A DNA stretch of 64,000 nucleotides. Origin: DTKD01 sp050948905 (GTDB lineage: Bacteria; Armatimonadota; UBA5829). Location of the stretch: the NCBI GenBank assembly GCA_050948905.1, contig JBMNES010000001.1, positions 2,914,001 through 2,978,000 of the forward strand. Direction: 5' to 3'. The position numbers and the translations under genes were made by a program. The notes beneath the pieces are model-generated. The model saw nothing but the letters and a program-made list of their open reading frames with translations, did no database searches and was not told where the DNA came from. Below, one piece after another: positions 1 to 8,364 of this stretch. Numbering within the stretch: position 1 is the stretch's first letter; every line of letters starts with the position of its first letter.

Positions 1-889
1 CGTTCTTGATAAGATCAACCGGCTGTTTTGCTATGCCCTCAGAGTCGAAGGCATCTACTATCGTTCGCGGGTCCAATCCGTCATCCCAAAGGCTGATGCA
101 ATCGCTGACAACCTTTTGACCGAGCTTGCCACAAACCCAACTGCGACCTTCTTGATACTCAAAAGCACCAAAGCCCATCCACACGAGCATATTGATCATA
201 TCGGAAACTGCATACGGCATTAAAATGCACTCGTATTCGCCAGGCTCAATGCCTATGGGATTCGCGCTGTCGTGAGCGAGCTTCGCGGCCTGGGAGCCAA
301 TTTGGCGGCCGTCGATATCTGCTACATCACCCGAAGTAGCCGCTGCGTAACCAAAGCCTCCGTCCGGCCCTGTTATCACAGTCAGCAGGTTGGCATAGGT
401 CCCAGTGGCTGCTGAATCGACACCAAGTGTGTTTTTGATAAAGTGCTGGCCGGATTGAACGGTAAAAGAACCGGCCGCGCTGCCCGCGATCTTATCGGAC
501 TCGCTAACCAGCGCCCGGATTTGATTCGCTCGTTGTTCAGGGGTGCTGTCGGCGGTGGATTGAAAAAACCCACCCGCATCTTTTATAGGATTAATCGGTT
601 TAGGCAGGGATACGAAGTCCTTGTTCGGGTCCTGCAGGCGAGCCATCTCGACGACTCTATCGACGAGTTCAACTACCCCGGATTCATCTAACCGGTTCGT
701 GCTTCCCGATGCCACCTTCTTGCCGAAAACAGCTCTTATGCGCAGTGATTGGCTCTCAAAGACCATATTCTGGTGAATAGTGGAGTTCGCAAAACGTGTC
801 AGCGCCGATTTTCCAATGTAGATTGCAGCCTCGGTCTGGTCGGCTGATGAGCGCTGCAGTGCGACGTCGAGTAGTTTTTCGGGTGTCAT
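1..889 (-). CDS. pmbA: TldE/PmbA family protein (partial, C-terminus outside window)
   Basis: The frame opens with ATG at 889 (MTPEKLLDVALQRSS) and stays open to the window edge, giving about 296 residues of a protein usually near 440. TldE/PmbA is the non-catalytic partner of TldD; together they form a heterodimeric metallopeptidase that processes small peptides and microcins and degrades unfolded peptides. The end of the visible part (DAFDSEGIAKQPVDLIKN) matches the family's conserved D-x-EG-x-x-P-x-x-LI-x-NG region, and no HExxxH is seen, as expected for TldE. Its start overlaps the tldD stop as ATGA, so translation is coupled and the two subunits should be made in balance. Fourth gene of an operon starting near 3394. 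Confidence 0.9.
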   Translation of the reverse strand, partial: MTPEKLLDVALQRSSADQTEAAIYIGKSALTRFANSTIHQNMVFESQSLRIRAVFGKKVASGSTNRLDESGVVELVDRVVEMARLQDPNKDFVSLPKPINPIKDAGGFFQSTADSTPEQRANQIRALVSESDKIAGSAAGSFTVQSGQHFIKNTLGVDSAATGTYANLLTVITGPDGGFGYAAATSGDVADIDGRQIGSQAAKLAHDSANPIGIEPGEYECILMPYAVSDMINMLVWMGFGAFEYQEGRSWVCGKLGQKVVSDCISLWDDGLDPRTIVDAFDSEGIAKQPVDLIKN

Positions 890-2337
890 TTTGCTCCCTC
901 CGTTCTGACTTCGCGGAACCTGGCGGGCGCAACGCCGTGGCCGACATGCGCAGTCTGACCCGGCTCGCCCTTGCCGCAATTCGGCGTACCCCAGATTTTC
1001 CATTCGTCTTCGTTACAAATAGCATCGCAGTTTCCCCAGAAATCCGGAGTCATACCGGAATAAATCGGGTTGCGCAACACCCTGCCGATGGAGCCGTCCT
1101 TTATCTCCCAGGCTATCTCTGTGCCGAACTGGAAATTCAGACGCTTGTCGTCGATGCTCCAGCTTGCGACGTTAGCAGCGTAGATTCCGTCCGAGGTGTC
1201 GGCTATTAGCTCATCGAAAGTCCAATCACCTGACAACAGATTGATATTGGTCATACGAATCAAGGGGATTCTGTTCCAGCCGTCAGCTCGCATAGTTCCG
1301 CCGCTGGACCAACCCATCTCCCCAGCCGTCTCGCGTGAGGAAAGATAGCCGGAGAAGACCCCATTTTTGACTATATCGATTCGCCTGGCAGGCACCCCCT
1401 CGTCATCGAAATCGAAGCTGCCCAACCCGCCGGAAAGAGTGGCGTCTGCAGTGATGTTGACTATATCCGAGCCATATTGAAACGTGCCGAGCTTATCGAG
1501 TGTCAGAAAACTGGTGCCCGCGAATGATGACTCCATTCCGAAAACCCTGTCGAGTTCGATGGGGTGACCGCAGGACTCATGCACCTGCAACGCGAGCATA
1601 CTGCCTTCGAGAATCAAGGTGTTGTTACCTGATGGGCAAACTGGAGCACTCAGCAGAGCTATAGCTTCTTGAGCAGCCTGTTCAGCGTAGTCTATAAGTC
1701 GAAGCGATTCCACAAACTCGTAACCGGCTGTGGCGTAGTCGCCGGTGGGAATAGATCGACGTTGGACCTCGTTGCCCTCAATGGCAGTCGCTGCCGCCTC
1801 TGCGCCGCTTTCTATTTTCTTCTGTTCGATGTAAGCGCCCTCAGTCGAGGCAAAGACCTGATCGAACTTCCAAAACCGCATTCGGCAATCGGTGAGTTTG
1901 ATTCTCTCGTCACATCGCAAAGCGCTGTCGATCTCTTTCAGAGCACCGATCTTTTCATCCAGCGGCACGTCGAATGGGTCCGTTTCCCAGGAAGAGCTGA
2001 ACGATCCTGTAACAGGCTCGACCTCCGACAACTGAACATTTTTCCGTTTCATAGTCGCGCTTGCTTTGGCTGTACGAACCGCGTCTTCTGCTATTCGCAA
2101 GGCATTTTCTGAAGTCACTTCCGGGCTGCAGGCAAACCCCCACGCGTCGTCGACGATGACGCGAACGCCGAATCCGTAGCTGGAACTGCGGTCAAGACCC
2201 TCGACCTTTCCGGTCCTCAGAGATATGCTCTCGCTGTCACGGCGCACGATCCTGACATCGGCGTAGCTCGCGCCAAGGCCAGTGGCGTGTTCCAGGAGTC
2301 GATCGCAGAACTGCCTCACATCAATGGTATTTTCCAT
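886..2337 (-). CDS. tldD: TldD metallopeptidase subunit
   Basis: Catalytic subunit of the TldD/TldE protease. The zinc motif HESCGH (HExxxH) sits near residues 253-258 and is followed by the family's conserved glycine-rich C-terminal half. The length of 483 residues is normal. A longer reading from GTG at 2349 is possible, but GTGAGGTGG at that point is an excellent Shine-Dalgarno sequence for the ATG at 2337 (MENTIDVRQF), so I place the start there. It is followed by tldE with an ATGA overlap and preceded, after an 89-base gap, by the MBL-fold gene on the same strand. Function is known from the family; the substrate here is unknown. Confidence 0.93.
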   Translation of the reverse strand: MENTIDVRQFCDRLLEHATGLGASYADVRIVRRDSESISLRTGKVEGLDRSSSYGFGVRVIVDDAWGFACSPEVTSENALRIAEDAVRTAKASATMKRKNVQLSEVEPVTGSFSSSWETDPFDVPLDEKIGALKEIDSALRCDERIKLTDCRMRFWKFDQVFASTEGAYIEQKKIESGAEAAATAIEGNEVQRRSIPTGDYATAGYEFVESLRLIDYAEQAAQEAIALLSAPVCPSGNNTLILEGSMLALQVHESCGHPIELDRVFGMESSFAGTSFLTLDKLGTFQYGSDIVNITADATLSGGLGSFDFDDEGVPARRIDIVKNGVFSGYLSSRETAGEMGWSSGGTMRADGWNRIPLIRMTNINLLSGDWTFDELIADTSDGIYAANVASWSIDDKRLNFQFGTEIAWEIKDGSIGRVLRNPIYSGMTPDFWGNCDAICNEDEWKIWGTPNCGKGEPGQTAHVGHGVAPARFREVRTEGAK

Positions 2338-2426
2338 TGTCCACCTCACAGGGACGCGTTTCCCATAACCCGGTCGCCCGAGACTTCTACCCGGAGACTT
2401 ATTGGCAGGCAGGCGATAATCCTTCC

Positions 2427-3185
2427 CTATATGTCGATCTTCAGACCATCGTATGCCAGTTGAATATGAGGCGGAAGAATAGAATTGGTGGTGTCGTGTT
2501 CGAGCTTGTGTGCGATGTGAGTGAAATAAGCTCGTTTTGGGCGAAGATACTCAACCATTTCAATGCCCTGTGAGAGGCAGAAATGGGTCTCGTGCGGTTC
2601 GTGTCGAATAACGCCGAGCACCAACACCTTCAAATCAAACAAAAGCTCCAGAGAGGCTGAGGGTATCTCACTAACGTCTGTGATATAGGCGAAATCGCCG
2701 ATTCGATATCCAAGTATGTCTAACTTTCCGTGCAATACTCTAATAGGTATAACCGGGATTGCAGCCGCTGAAAAAGGGCCGTCTACGGGAATGAGATCTA
2801 ATGCCGGCTTGCCACCCCCGATCTGGGTTGGAACAAAGACATACTGAAAAGATCGCCGGATGCTGCTTAGAGTCTCGTCCAGGCCAAAGCAGGGCATATT
2901 TGCACCGTTGATATCGTTGAAACGACGTATGTCATCCAAGCCAAACAAGTGGTCTGCGTGAGCGTGGGTGAACAGGATTGCATCAATGCGGCGGATGTTT
3001 TCGCGCAAAAGCTGATTGCGTAGATCCGGCGGGGTGTCAATCAGCAGGCAGGCGTTTTCTACCTCAATGTAAACTGAGCAACGGGTCCTCTTATTTTTAG
3101 GATTGGTCGAATGGCAGACTTTGCAGTCGCAACCGATCATCGGCACCCCATGCGAAGTGCCGGTCCCTAAGAAAGTAACCCTCAC
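2427..3185 (-). CDS. MBL-fold metallohydrolase, PhnP-like
   Basis: A 252-residue metallo-beta-lactamase-fold hydrolase. The N-terminus TFLGTGTSHGVPMIGC and the cluster C-D-C-x-x-C around residues 19-24 are typical of the PhnP / YycJ-like phosphodiesterase group. The metal-binding motif HAHADH is at residues 74-79, and further histidines lie in the C-terminal half (HEPHETHF, FTHIAHK). PhnP acts on cyclic phosphodiesters; here there is no phn cluster, so the substrate cannot be stated. It starts with GTG at 3185, overlapping the stop of the small membrane protein gene as GTGA, which implies coupled translation. Confidence 0.87.
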   Translation of the reverse strand: MRVTFLGTGTSHGVPMIGCDCKVCHSTNPKNKRTRCSVYIEVENACLLIDTPPDLRNQLLRENIRRIDAILFTHAHADHLFGLDDIRRFNDINGANMPCFGLDETLSSIRRSFQYVFVPTQIGGGKPALDLIPVDGPFSAAAIPVIPIRVLHGKLDILGYRIGDFAYITDVSEIPSASLELLFDLKVLVLGVIRHEPHETHFCLSQGIEMVEYLRPKRAYFTHIAHKLEHDTTNSILPPHIQLAYDGLKIDI

Positions 3186-3394
3186 CGCTTGCGTCCTTTA
3201 GGCTGCTGTTTGTTAAACAATTCGATGAAATCCTGGTAAGGGTTATACGTGCCGTTAGCCTTGGCCTGCTCTTGTTCTGCTTTATATTGCTCGATCCGCT
3301 CGTCAAGAGCCTTCGCCCGCTTCCTGGTGCGGATGACGAGCAGGATTATTATCGGAATCGCGACGCCTATTAGAACCCAGTTCAGATGTTCCAT
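3182..3394 (-). CDS. Small single-pass membrane protein
   Basis: A 70-residue protein of unknown function. Residues 5-22 (NWVLIGVAIPIIILLVI) form one membrane segment, followed by a basic, then charged and probably helical cytoplasmic tail (RTRKRAKALDERIEQYK) ending in QPKGRKR. I do not recognise a family. The layout resembles small assembly or YajC-like proteins, but there is no sequence evidence for that. The start is ATG at 3394, with no Shine-Dalgarno sequence. A good promoter ends 9 bases upstream, so the mRNA is probably leaderless. It is the first gene of the operon with the MBL protein, tldD and tldE. Confidence 0.75.
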   Translation of the reverse strand: MEHLNWVLIGVAIPIIILLVIRTRKRAKALDERIEQYKAEQEQAKANGTYNPYQDFIELFNKQQPKGRKR

Positions 3395-3403
3395 AATAGA
3401 TTC

Positions 3404-3432
3404 ATGCTACATTTACACAACTGTCGTGTCAA
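3404..3432 (-). promoter_or_regulatory. Promoter for the 3394 to tldE operon (leaderless type)
   Basis: On the minus strand TTGACA (3432-3427) is followed by 17 bases and TAGCAT (3409-3404). The -10 element ends 9 bases before the ATG at 3394, so transcription would begin at or within about 2 bases of the start codon. No ribosome-binding site is present upstream of this ATG. Confidence 0.6.
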
Positions 3433-3540
3433 ACCAAGGAAAAGAAAACGCGAGTCGGATAATTCACGGCCGTGCGACACGGAAACTGGACAACACGTTG
3501 TTATCAGTGGTCGCTGGAGTCTTACCGAATTTTATGTTAC

Positions 3541-3572
3541 AAAAATCCCTCCGGCGATATCACCAGAGGGAT
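3541..3572 (-). terminator. Rho-independent terminator of the sigma/metal-sensor operon
   Basis: On the minus strand an ATCCCTCTGG / CCGGAGGGAT stem (one G-U pair) with an 8-base loop is followed directly by TTTTTG. It lies 27 bases after the stop codon of the 3599 gene and insulates it from the tldD operon. Confidence 0.85.
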
Positions 3573-3598
3573 AGACTTAGTTATTGCTTTGAGTTAAA

Positions 3599-4246
3599 TT
3601 ATTTAGCGTAAGGGCAGTTGGCTCCACCAGCACCGGGCCCCATGCCTCTACCCATGTTCCGACCTTGACCAGCGCCCGGCCCAAGGCCACATCCGGCTCC
3701 CGGACAAAGTCCCTTACCTGCGCCAGGGCCCATTCCCATTCCACAGCCAGCGCCACAGCACAGTCCGCATCCTGCTCCCAGACACATTCCCGGAGCCTTG
3801 CAGGCCACCGACCTGACCTTTGCTTTCTGGTCCGCGTTCAAAACGTTGAACGCTGCTATAGAATGATCAATCCGGCTGTTTCGGATGGTGGCTCGGACAG
3901 CATCTATCTGAGCGGCCAGGTCTTTGATGGCCTCGGCATTCGGGTTGTCGGCTTTCCAAAGCTGAGCCATTCTCTCCGACAGCGCCTGTATGTCGGCCTG
4001 CGCTCCCTGAGTGGAAGCAGCACAGTCCTTGCGGATAGCCTCGATCTGAGCGACCTGCGCCGGGGTCAGGTTAAGCTGCGCCTTTAGCTGCTCGCAGACT
4101 ACTCCTACTCCCCAACCCTGGCCCTGACAAGCGCCCATTCCCGGACCGGCCGCAGGGCCTGCCTTTGGCCCGCGCTGCGCCATAACAGACATTGCACTAA
4201 ACGCCAATGCAACAATCACCAACAATATAACCAGCTTCGACCTCAT
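3599..4246 (-). CDS. Spy/CpxP/CnrX-like periplasmic metal-sensor protein with Gly-Cys-Met tail
   Basis: A 215-residue exported protein with a signal peptide (residues 1-23, ending SVMA). The middle is an all-helical Spy/CpxP-type domain with the family's LTxxQ signatures: LTPAQ at 60-64 and LNADQ near 136. The last 65 residues are low-complexity Gly/Cys/Met/Pro (GAGCGLCCGAGCGMGMG and similar) with many cysteines, well suited to bind soft metals. Family members are periplasmic chaperones or, like CnrX, metal sensors that control an ECF sigma factor. As the last gene of a sigma/anti-sigma/sensor operon it probably senses metal or envelope stress. The metal is unknown; copper or another thiophilic metal is a guess from the tail. 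Confidence 0.8.
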   Translation of the reverse strand: MRSKLVILLVIVALAFSAMSVMAQRGPKAGPAAGPGMGACQGQGWGVGVVCEQLKAQLNLTPAQVAQIEAIRKDCAASTQGAQADIQALSERMAQLWKADNPNAEAIKDLAAQIDAVRATIRNSRIDHSIAAFNVLNADQKAKVRSVACKAPGMCLGAGCGLCCGAGCGMGMGPGAGKGLCPGAGCGLGPGAGQGRNMGRGMGPGAGGANCPYAK

Positions 4247-4321
4247 GTTTCTGTCCTCCCGGTGTTAATAACACCACTTAATAGTGTCCCTTGAATCAGG
4301 GTAATTTGAAGATCGCTAATT

Positions 4322-4882
4322 TCAGCGACCGCCTCGCCAATTGTCATCGTCACAACAAGCCGGCTCCTGGCCAGCACCTCTGCCACGGCCTAAGCCCATT
4401 CCCATTCCACGACCTCTGCCGAGGCCTCTGCCAGGGCAGACTCCACCAGTCAGTGCGCACATCCCTCTTTCTACAAAACCGCCCAATTTTTCTTTTTGAG
4501 CCTTATTAAGATGTCCGCGAAGCGCAACCATATACTCGACCGTATTCACTTGTAAGGCCTCCTGTGCGCGGCAGAACCGCCTGGTCGCCTGTAGCGTCTG
4601 CTCCGGCGTTGATTCCGTATTTTGGATCGTCGCCAGAAGCCTGTCCCGAGCTTCGATAACATCGGATTTAAGCTCAGGTCTGATCTCTGCGAAGCGCCTG
4701 TCCGTCGCGCGCATAGCGGTTCTTTGGGCCGGTGTCAGCTCCAGATAATCCTGCAGAGCGGCGAAGGCTGCAGGGACACCTGTAATGCTGCAAGGGCCTT
4801 GCACCGCCAGCCGGGTCGCCGCAAAGGAGCCAACCCCCAATACAACCAACACCCCAATTAAAATCAGTGTGTTTCTGCTCAT
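4322..4882 (-). CDS. Second Spy/CpxP/CnrX-like sensor protein, membrane-anchored
   Basis: A 186-residue protein with an N-terminal hydrophobic segment (residues 4-22) that may be an anchor or an uncleaved signal. It has a helical Spy-like domain with LTPAQ at 49-53 and a long heptad-like stretch to about residue 140. The C-terminal tail is rich in Gly, Arg and Met (RGLGRGRGMGMGLGRGRG), with paired cysteines (CALTGGVC, ACCDDD). It is clearly related in layout to the 3599 gene, but its tail is arginine-rich instead of cysteine-rich. The start ATG at 4882 overlaps the anti-sigma stop (ATGA), so it is translated with the anti-sigma factor, as for CnrX/CnrY-type pairs. The role as sensor is inferred from context. 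Confidence 0.8.
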   Translation of the reverse strand: MSRNTLILIGVLVVLGVGSFAATRLAVQGPCSITGVPAAFAALQDYLELTPAQRTAMRATDRRFAEIRPELKSDVIEARDRLLATIQNTESTPEQTLQATRRFCRAQEALQVNTVEYMVALRGHLNKAQKEKLGGFVERGMCALTGGVCPGRGLGRGRGMGMGLGRGRGAGQEPACCDDDNWRGGR

Positions 4883-5340
4883 AGATCTGACCCCTTCTGG
4901 CTTTCCGGCGTAAATGCGGAATCCGAAGTGTAGTGGATTGCGCCCTCGACCATATCTCCGAAAGTATGTAGACCTATCGCGCTTGCGAGTTCTTCTTCAG
5001 TGGGAGCAGGCCGTGTCGCCGGTGTGCCGGTTATGAACCCAAGCGCAACCCCGCAGACTATGCTGGCCGCCGCCAATCCGCCCGCAAGCCACCTGCGAAA
5101 AACCAGCCCAGCCGGTTTTGCCGAATCCCGAGAGAGACTCATCAGAAACACATTGTAGTCTCCAACAGGCTGCGGCGCTTCCCAGCAATCGATCAGCTCC
5201 ATCGTCTTCAGTGCGCTTTCGTGCTCGGTTCGGCACTCAGCGCACTGAGCGAGATGATCGTTGAGCGTCTCGGATTCTGCGCTCGACAGCGTTGAATCCA
5301 CGGCTCTCCATATTAGTTTTTTCGCCTTTGTGCATCGCAT
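4879..5340 (-). CDS. Zinc-finger (ZAS-type) anti-sigma factor
   Basis: A 153-residue single-pass membrane anti-sigma factor. The N-terminal cytoplasmic part holds the HxxxCxxC motif (H29, C33, C36, in NDHLAQCAECRTE) of the zf-HC2 / ZAS family, plus an upstream Cys3. One membrane segment spans about residues 84-105, followed by a short extracytoplasmic tail of about 45 residues. It would hold the ECF sigma factor encoded 62 bases upstream and release it on a signal from the two sensor proteins encoded downstream. Assignment is from motif plus operon position. Confidence 0.85.
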   Translation of the reverse strand: MRCTKAKKLIWRAVDSTLSSAESETLNDHLAQCAECRTEHESALKTMELIDCWEAPQPVGDYNVFLMSLSRDSAKPAGLVFRRWLAGGLAAASIVCGVALGFITGTPATRPAPTEEELASAIGLHTFGDMVEGAIHYTSDSAFTPESQKGSDL

Positions 5341-5402
5341 CTGGAATTGATCCTCACCTACTTAAACAAGCAAATCGCGCTAAACCTGCGGCCTATTTGC
5401 TA

Positions 5403-5948
5403 TTATTCGATAATATGTCTTAGTTTCTTGCGTAAATTCTCTTTTGCCCTGTGCAGCAACGCTTCTAAAGCCTTCACTGATATGTTCATCACTTCCGCCG
5501 CAGATGCGTAGCTGAGGCCCTCGTATCTGGTAAGGACCAGCGCCACTCTCTGATTCGCCGGCAGAGACAGCACAGCCCTGCGCACCTGTTCGCTGGATTG
5601 TTTGCGTTGGGCTATAACGGCTGGGTCGGAATCCGGAGTGTCGCAGTGACGCTCGTCGAGGGTCTCAAAAGTCACCACGCTTTTGCGCTTTGCTTTATTG
5701 AGGCACAAATTGACGATGACACGGTATAGGAAAGTGGTAAACTTGGCTTTCGGGGTGTATGATTCCCTGCTTCGATAAATCTGCGCAAACCCTTCCATCG
5801 CCACGTCCTCAGCCAAATCGAGGTCGCCAAGGGAACGGTAGGCAATCGCCACAGCGCGGTCGTAGTGCCGGTCAAATAAGTCCTTAAAATGGGACTTATC
5901 CCCTTCGGCTACACGCTGCATCAGCTCGGCATCATTGTCCAATTGCAT
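5403..5948 (-). CDS. ECF-type RNA polymerase sigma factor
   Basis: A 181-residue group 4 sigma factor. Region 2 (DLAEDVAMEGFAQIYR, about residues 43-58) binds core polymerase and the -10 element. Region 4 is a helix-turn-helix near residues 125-175 (LPANQRVALVLTRYEGLSY, then AAEVMNISVKALEALLHRA). It is the first gene of the sigma / anti-sigma / sensor / sensor operon and is probably autoregulated, although no promoter of clear ECF type could be picked out upstream. Its regulon is unknown. The Shine-Dalgarno sequence is weak, so the start at ATG 5948 is probable rather than certain. Confidence 0.9.
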   Translation of the reverse strand: MQLDNDAELMQRVAEGDKSHFKDLFDRHYDRAVAIAYRSLGDLDLAEDVAMEGFAQIYRSRESYTPKAKFTTFLYRVIVNLCLNKAKRKSVVTFETLDERHCDTPDSDPAVIAQRKQSSEQVRRAVLSLPANQRVALVLTRYEGLSYASAAEVMNISVKALEALLHRAKENLRKKLRHIIE

Positions 5949-6001
5949 AGTGACTCACTATTATTGGAACAATCAGAAGAAGAAAAACCTGCGGATAGAT
6001 A

Positions 6002-6832
6002 TTATGAACGCCTCGCCGTGACAAGGGTGCGCGAGTATATTCCTTCGGTGAGCTTATCAAGAGCCACGCCTTTTTTGCTTGAGGAACAGTGGACGAAGTA
6101 GCCGTCGCCCGCGTATATGCCGCAATGGTCGGGATATGTGTTTTTACAGGCGAAATACAGGCGGTCGCCGGGCATAAGCTGCTCCCAAGGCACTTCCGTA
6201 CCGACCCGTGCCTGTTCGCGTGCTGTGCGCGGCAGGCTGATTCCATATTGAGAAAATACCGACCGAACAAAAGCCGAACAATCCATACCCGTGGTCGGAG
6301 AGACTCCACCATAAACATAAGGAACACCGGCATACCCCATAGCCGTTCGAATGATATCGTTATCCATATACGTGCCTCGCTGCTGAGTTGTTCCTCTGGA
6401 AGGCAGCGTGGATCGGCCAGGCTGAGGGTTTTTGGCGACCAGATCATAGCCTATCAGCTTCACATTTGCAGACCGGATCCATCCCGTGGCGCCGTTGACC
6501 ATCAATACCCCAAACCACTTGTCCTCCTCACGAACAATTGCAAGAGGGGTTTCGGCTTTGACTTTAGCATAAATCTGACTGGTGTCGGACTTGGATTTGT
6601 GGATCGATGCCGTAGGGGTGGTCACCACGCCGACCTTGCCGATTTTCACGCCTTGTTTGGCGGAATCGGAGGCGGCATTGGGTTTTGGAGTCGAAGCAGA
6701 CGGCGGAGGCGTGGTGGATTGTTTCGGCGCGCTTAGAGTAGGCGTCTCAAGGCTGAGCGTTAAAGTCTGAGCCCCAAAAGCCACGGAACCCACTAATGAT
6801 ATTAAGACGATCAAAAACAAGCGTCGAATCAA
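6002..6832 (-). CDS. Secreted SH3-domain NlpC/P60 endopeptidase
   Basis: A 276-residue peptidoglycan hydrolase. A signal peptide (1-20, ending AFG-A) is followed by a Pro/Ser/Thr-rich linker to about residue 60, a bacterial SH3 domain (about 65-128), and an NlpC/P60 domain (about 155-275). The catalytic triad is visible: C185 in MDCSAF, H236 in DHCGIY, and a third polar residue H248 in FVHCSS. The family cuts D-Glu-diaminopimelate or similar bonds in stem peptides, and the SH3 domain helps bind the wall. It begins at TTG 6832 with AGG five bases upstream. It is monocistronic, 53 bases before the sigma-factor gene on the same strand. Confidence 0.9.
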   Translation of the reverse strand: MIRRLFLIVLISLVGSVAFGAQTLTLSLETPTLSAPKQSTTPPPSASTPKPNAASDSAKQGVKIGKVGVVTTPTASIHKSKSDTSQIYAKVKAETPLAIVREEDKWFGVLMVNGATGWIRSANVKLIGYDLVAKNPQPGRSTLPSRGTTQQRGTYMDNDIIRTAMGYAGVPYVYGGVSPTTGMDCSAFVRSVFSQYGISLPRTAREQARVGTEVPWEQLMPGDRLYFACKNTYPDHCGIYAGDGYFVHCSSSKKGVALDKLTEGIYSRTLVTARRS

Positions 6833-7536
6833 TAGACCTATCCCCCATGCAGCGCGGCAATGCCCGCGTCATTCATATTATCGGTAATCAGCGCACAGGT
6901 TGTTAGACCGCACAATTGCGCGGATGGTTTCGCTTGCTCGCCACCATTCCGCTTGCTCGATTGAGAGATTGTACTACCGTGTCAAGCTAAATGCAAGTAA
7001 ATTAGATAAACGCGAAAACACGAAAGAGGCGAAAAGCAGAAAATTTTGAGGGTTTTAGTGAGTGGAAGGCGTGGGGCTGCTGGATCGGACGTCGAATATC
7101 GGACATCGGATACCGGAAAAGCAGATTTCTCGCTGCGCTCGAAATGACATAGGGGGGTGGCTTGATATGTTGGGGAAGGGATAAACGCGAAAACGCGAAA
7201 GGGGCGAAAAAACAGAAATTTTGGATGGTTTTAGTGGGTGGAAGGTGTGGGATTACAGAATCGGACGTCGAATATCGGACATCGGATACCGAAAAAGCAG
7301 ATTTCTCGCTGCGCTCGAAATGACATAGGGGGGTGGCTTGATATGTTGGGGAAGGGATAAACGCGAAAACGCGAAAAGGGCGAAAAGCAGAAATTTTGGA
7401 TGGTTTTAGTGAGTGGAAGGTGTGGGATTACAGAATCGGACGTTGAATATCGGACATCGGATACCGGAAAAGTAGATTTCTCGCTGCGCTCGAAATGACG
7501 AAGGAGTGGATAGAAATGGCGTGGGGAGATTGCCTA
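6833..7536. repeat. Intergenic region with three tandem repeat units of about 175 bp (7006-7505)
   Basis: No gene is seen here. From 7006 three near-identical direct copies start at 7006, 7181 and 7357 (periods 175 and 176). Each has three parts: an A-rich block (AAACGCGAAAACGCGAAA), a middle part containing GGACATCGGATACCG, and an imperfect palindrome (AGATTTCTCGCTGCGCTCGA, then AATGAC). The same palindrome occurs at 12.1-12.4 kb and 20.8 kb. The unit is non-coding and shows no inverted-repeat ends, transposase or spacers. Bases 6833-7005 hold nothing I can name. Confidence 0.85.
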
Positions 7537-8364
7537 TTATCCCGTTCGTTTTAGTTTGCCGGTGCGTTTTGCCCAGGTTTCTGCAATGTTGAATACCCAG
7601 AGACCCATAGGGATCAGAATTATGCCCATTATCAGCAATATGAGAAGTTCGGGGACCACGGCTTTTACTGAAGCGCTAACCAGGTGCGTAGCAGTCGATT
7701 GAGGGTTATCGACGCCGACGAGTTTGCGGCTCGCAGAAAGTGCGTAGGTGGCCGGGGAGAACGTTGATAGCGGCTGCAACCATTGAGGCAGAACCTTGAC
7801 TGGATAGTAGACACCGGATATGAGAAGCAATACGCCCTGGAAGATATTGGTCGCCTGCGCGCCGTGTTCCGGGCTGAGCACGGGTAGAATAGCCGCCATA
7901 AGGCCGAGACCCGCAAAAGCCATACTTCCTGATACCAAGACCAGCAGAATACCGGGCCAGTTGGTCCCGGAAAAACTCAGTGGCATAAACAGACTCAAGC
8001 CGAAGACTATCACCACGCCAAGAACCATCGCAAAGAATATAGCGAATAAGCTTACGCCCAAAAGATGGACTAACCTGGACACAGGGGCCATAAAAGTATA
8101 CTCAAGAGTCCCCTCCCAGCGCTCATAGGCGATCGAATTAGCGATCTCACTGAACATTGTGCTTAGAAAGCTCCACAAAAGCACACCTAAAACTAAGTTC
8201 AAGGTTAAGCGAAAATCTTTTGCAGCAACTCCGATCAGCGCTACGGTGGCGGAGCTGACCAGCGAGTAGAACATAAACACTATCATCCAGGAAAAATACC
8301 TGCGTTGGAGGTGAAAATCACGGAAGACGAATGCCCAGGTCTGTCTTAGGACGATTCTACTCAT
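7537..8364 (-). CDS. ABC-2 type transporter permease
   Basis: A 275-residue integral membrane protein with about six hydrophobic segments, including VLGVLLWSFLSTMF, LLGVSLFAIFFAMVLGVVI and a final segment near LLILLIMGIILIPMG. It is the permease of an ABC-2 (drug, polysaccharide or antibiotic exporter) system. It overlaps the ATPase gene by 8 bases, and the ribosome-binding site GAGGAGGGC lies inside the end of the ATPase gene, so the two are coupled. The substrate cannot be told from sequence. Confidence 0.88.
   Translation of the reverse strand: MSRIVLRQTWAFVFRDFHLQRRYFSWMIVFMFYSLVSSATVALIGVAAKDFRLTLNLVLGVLLWSFLSTMFSEIANSIAYERWEGTLEYTFMAPVSRLVHLLGVSLFAIFFAMVLGVVIVFGLSLFMPLSFSGTNWPGILLVLVSGSMAFAGLGLMAAILPVLSPEHGAQATNIFQGVLLLISGVYYPVKVLPQWLQPLSTFSPATYALSASRKLVGVDNPQSTATHLVSASVKAVVPELLILLIMGIILIPMGLWVFNIAETWAKRTGKLKRTG

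Noticed and set aside
886..1209. Plus-strand frames inside tldD and tldE
   Set aside because: They are shadows of the strongly supported minus-strand genes.
7006..7505. Possible CRISPR array
   Set aside because: Units are about 175 bp direct copies without short repeats separated by unique spacers, and no cas gene is near.
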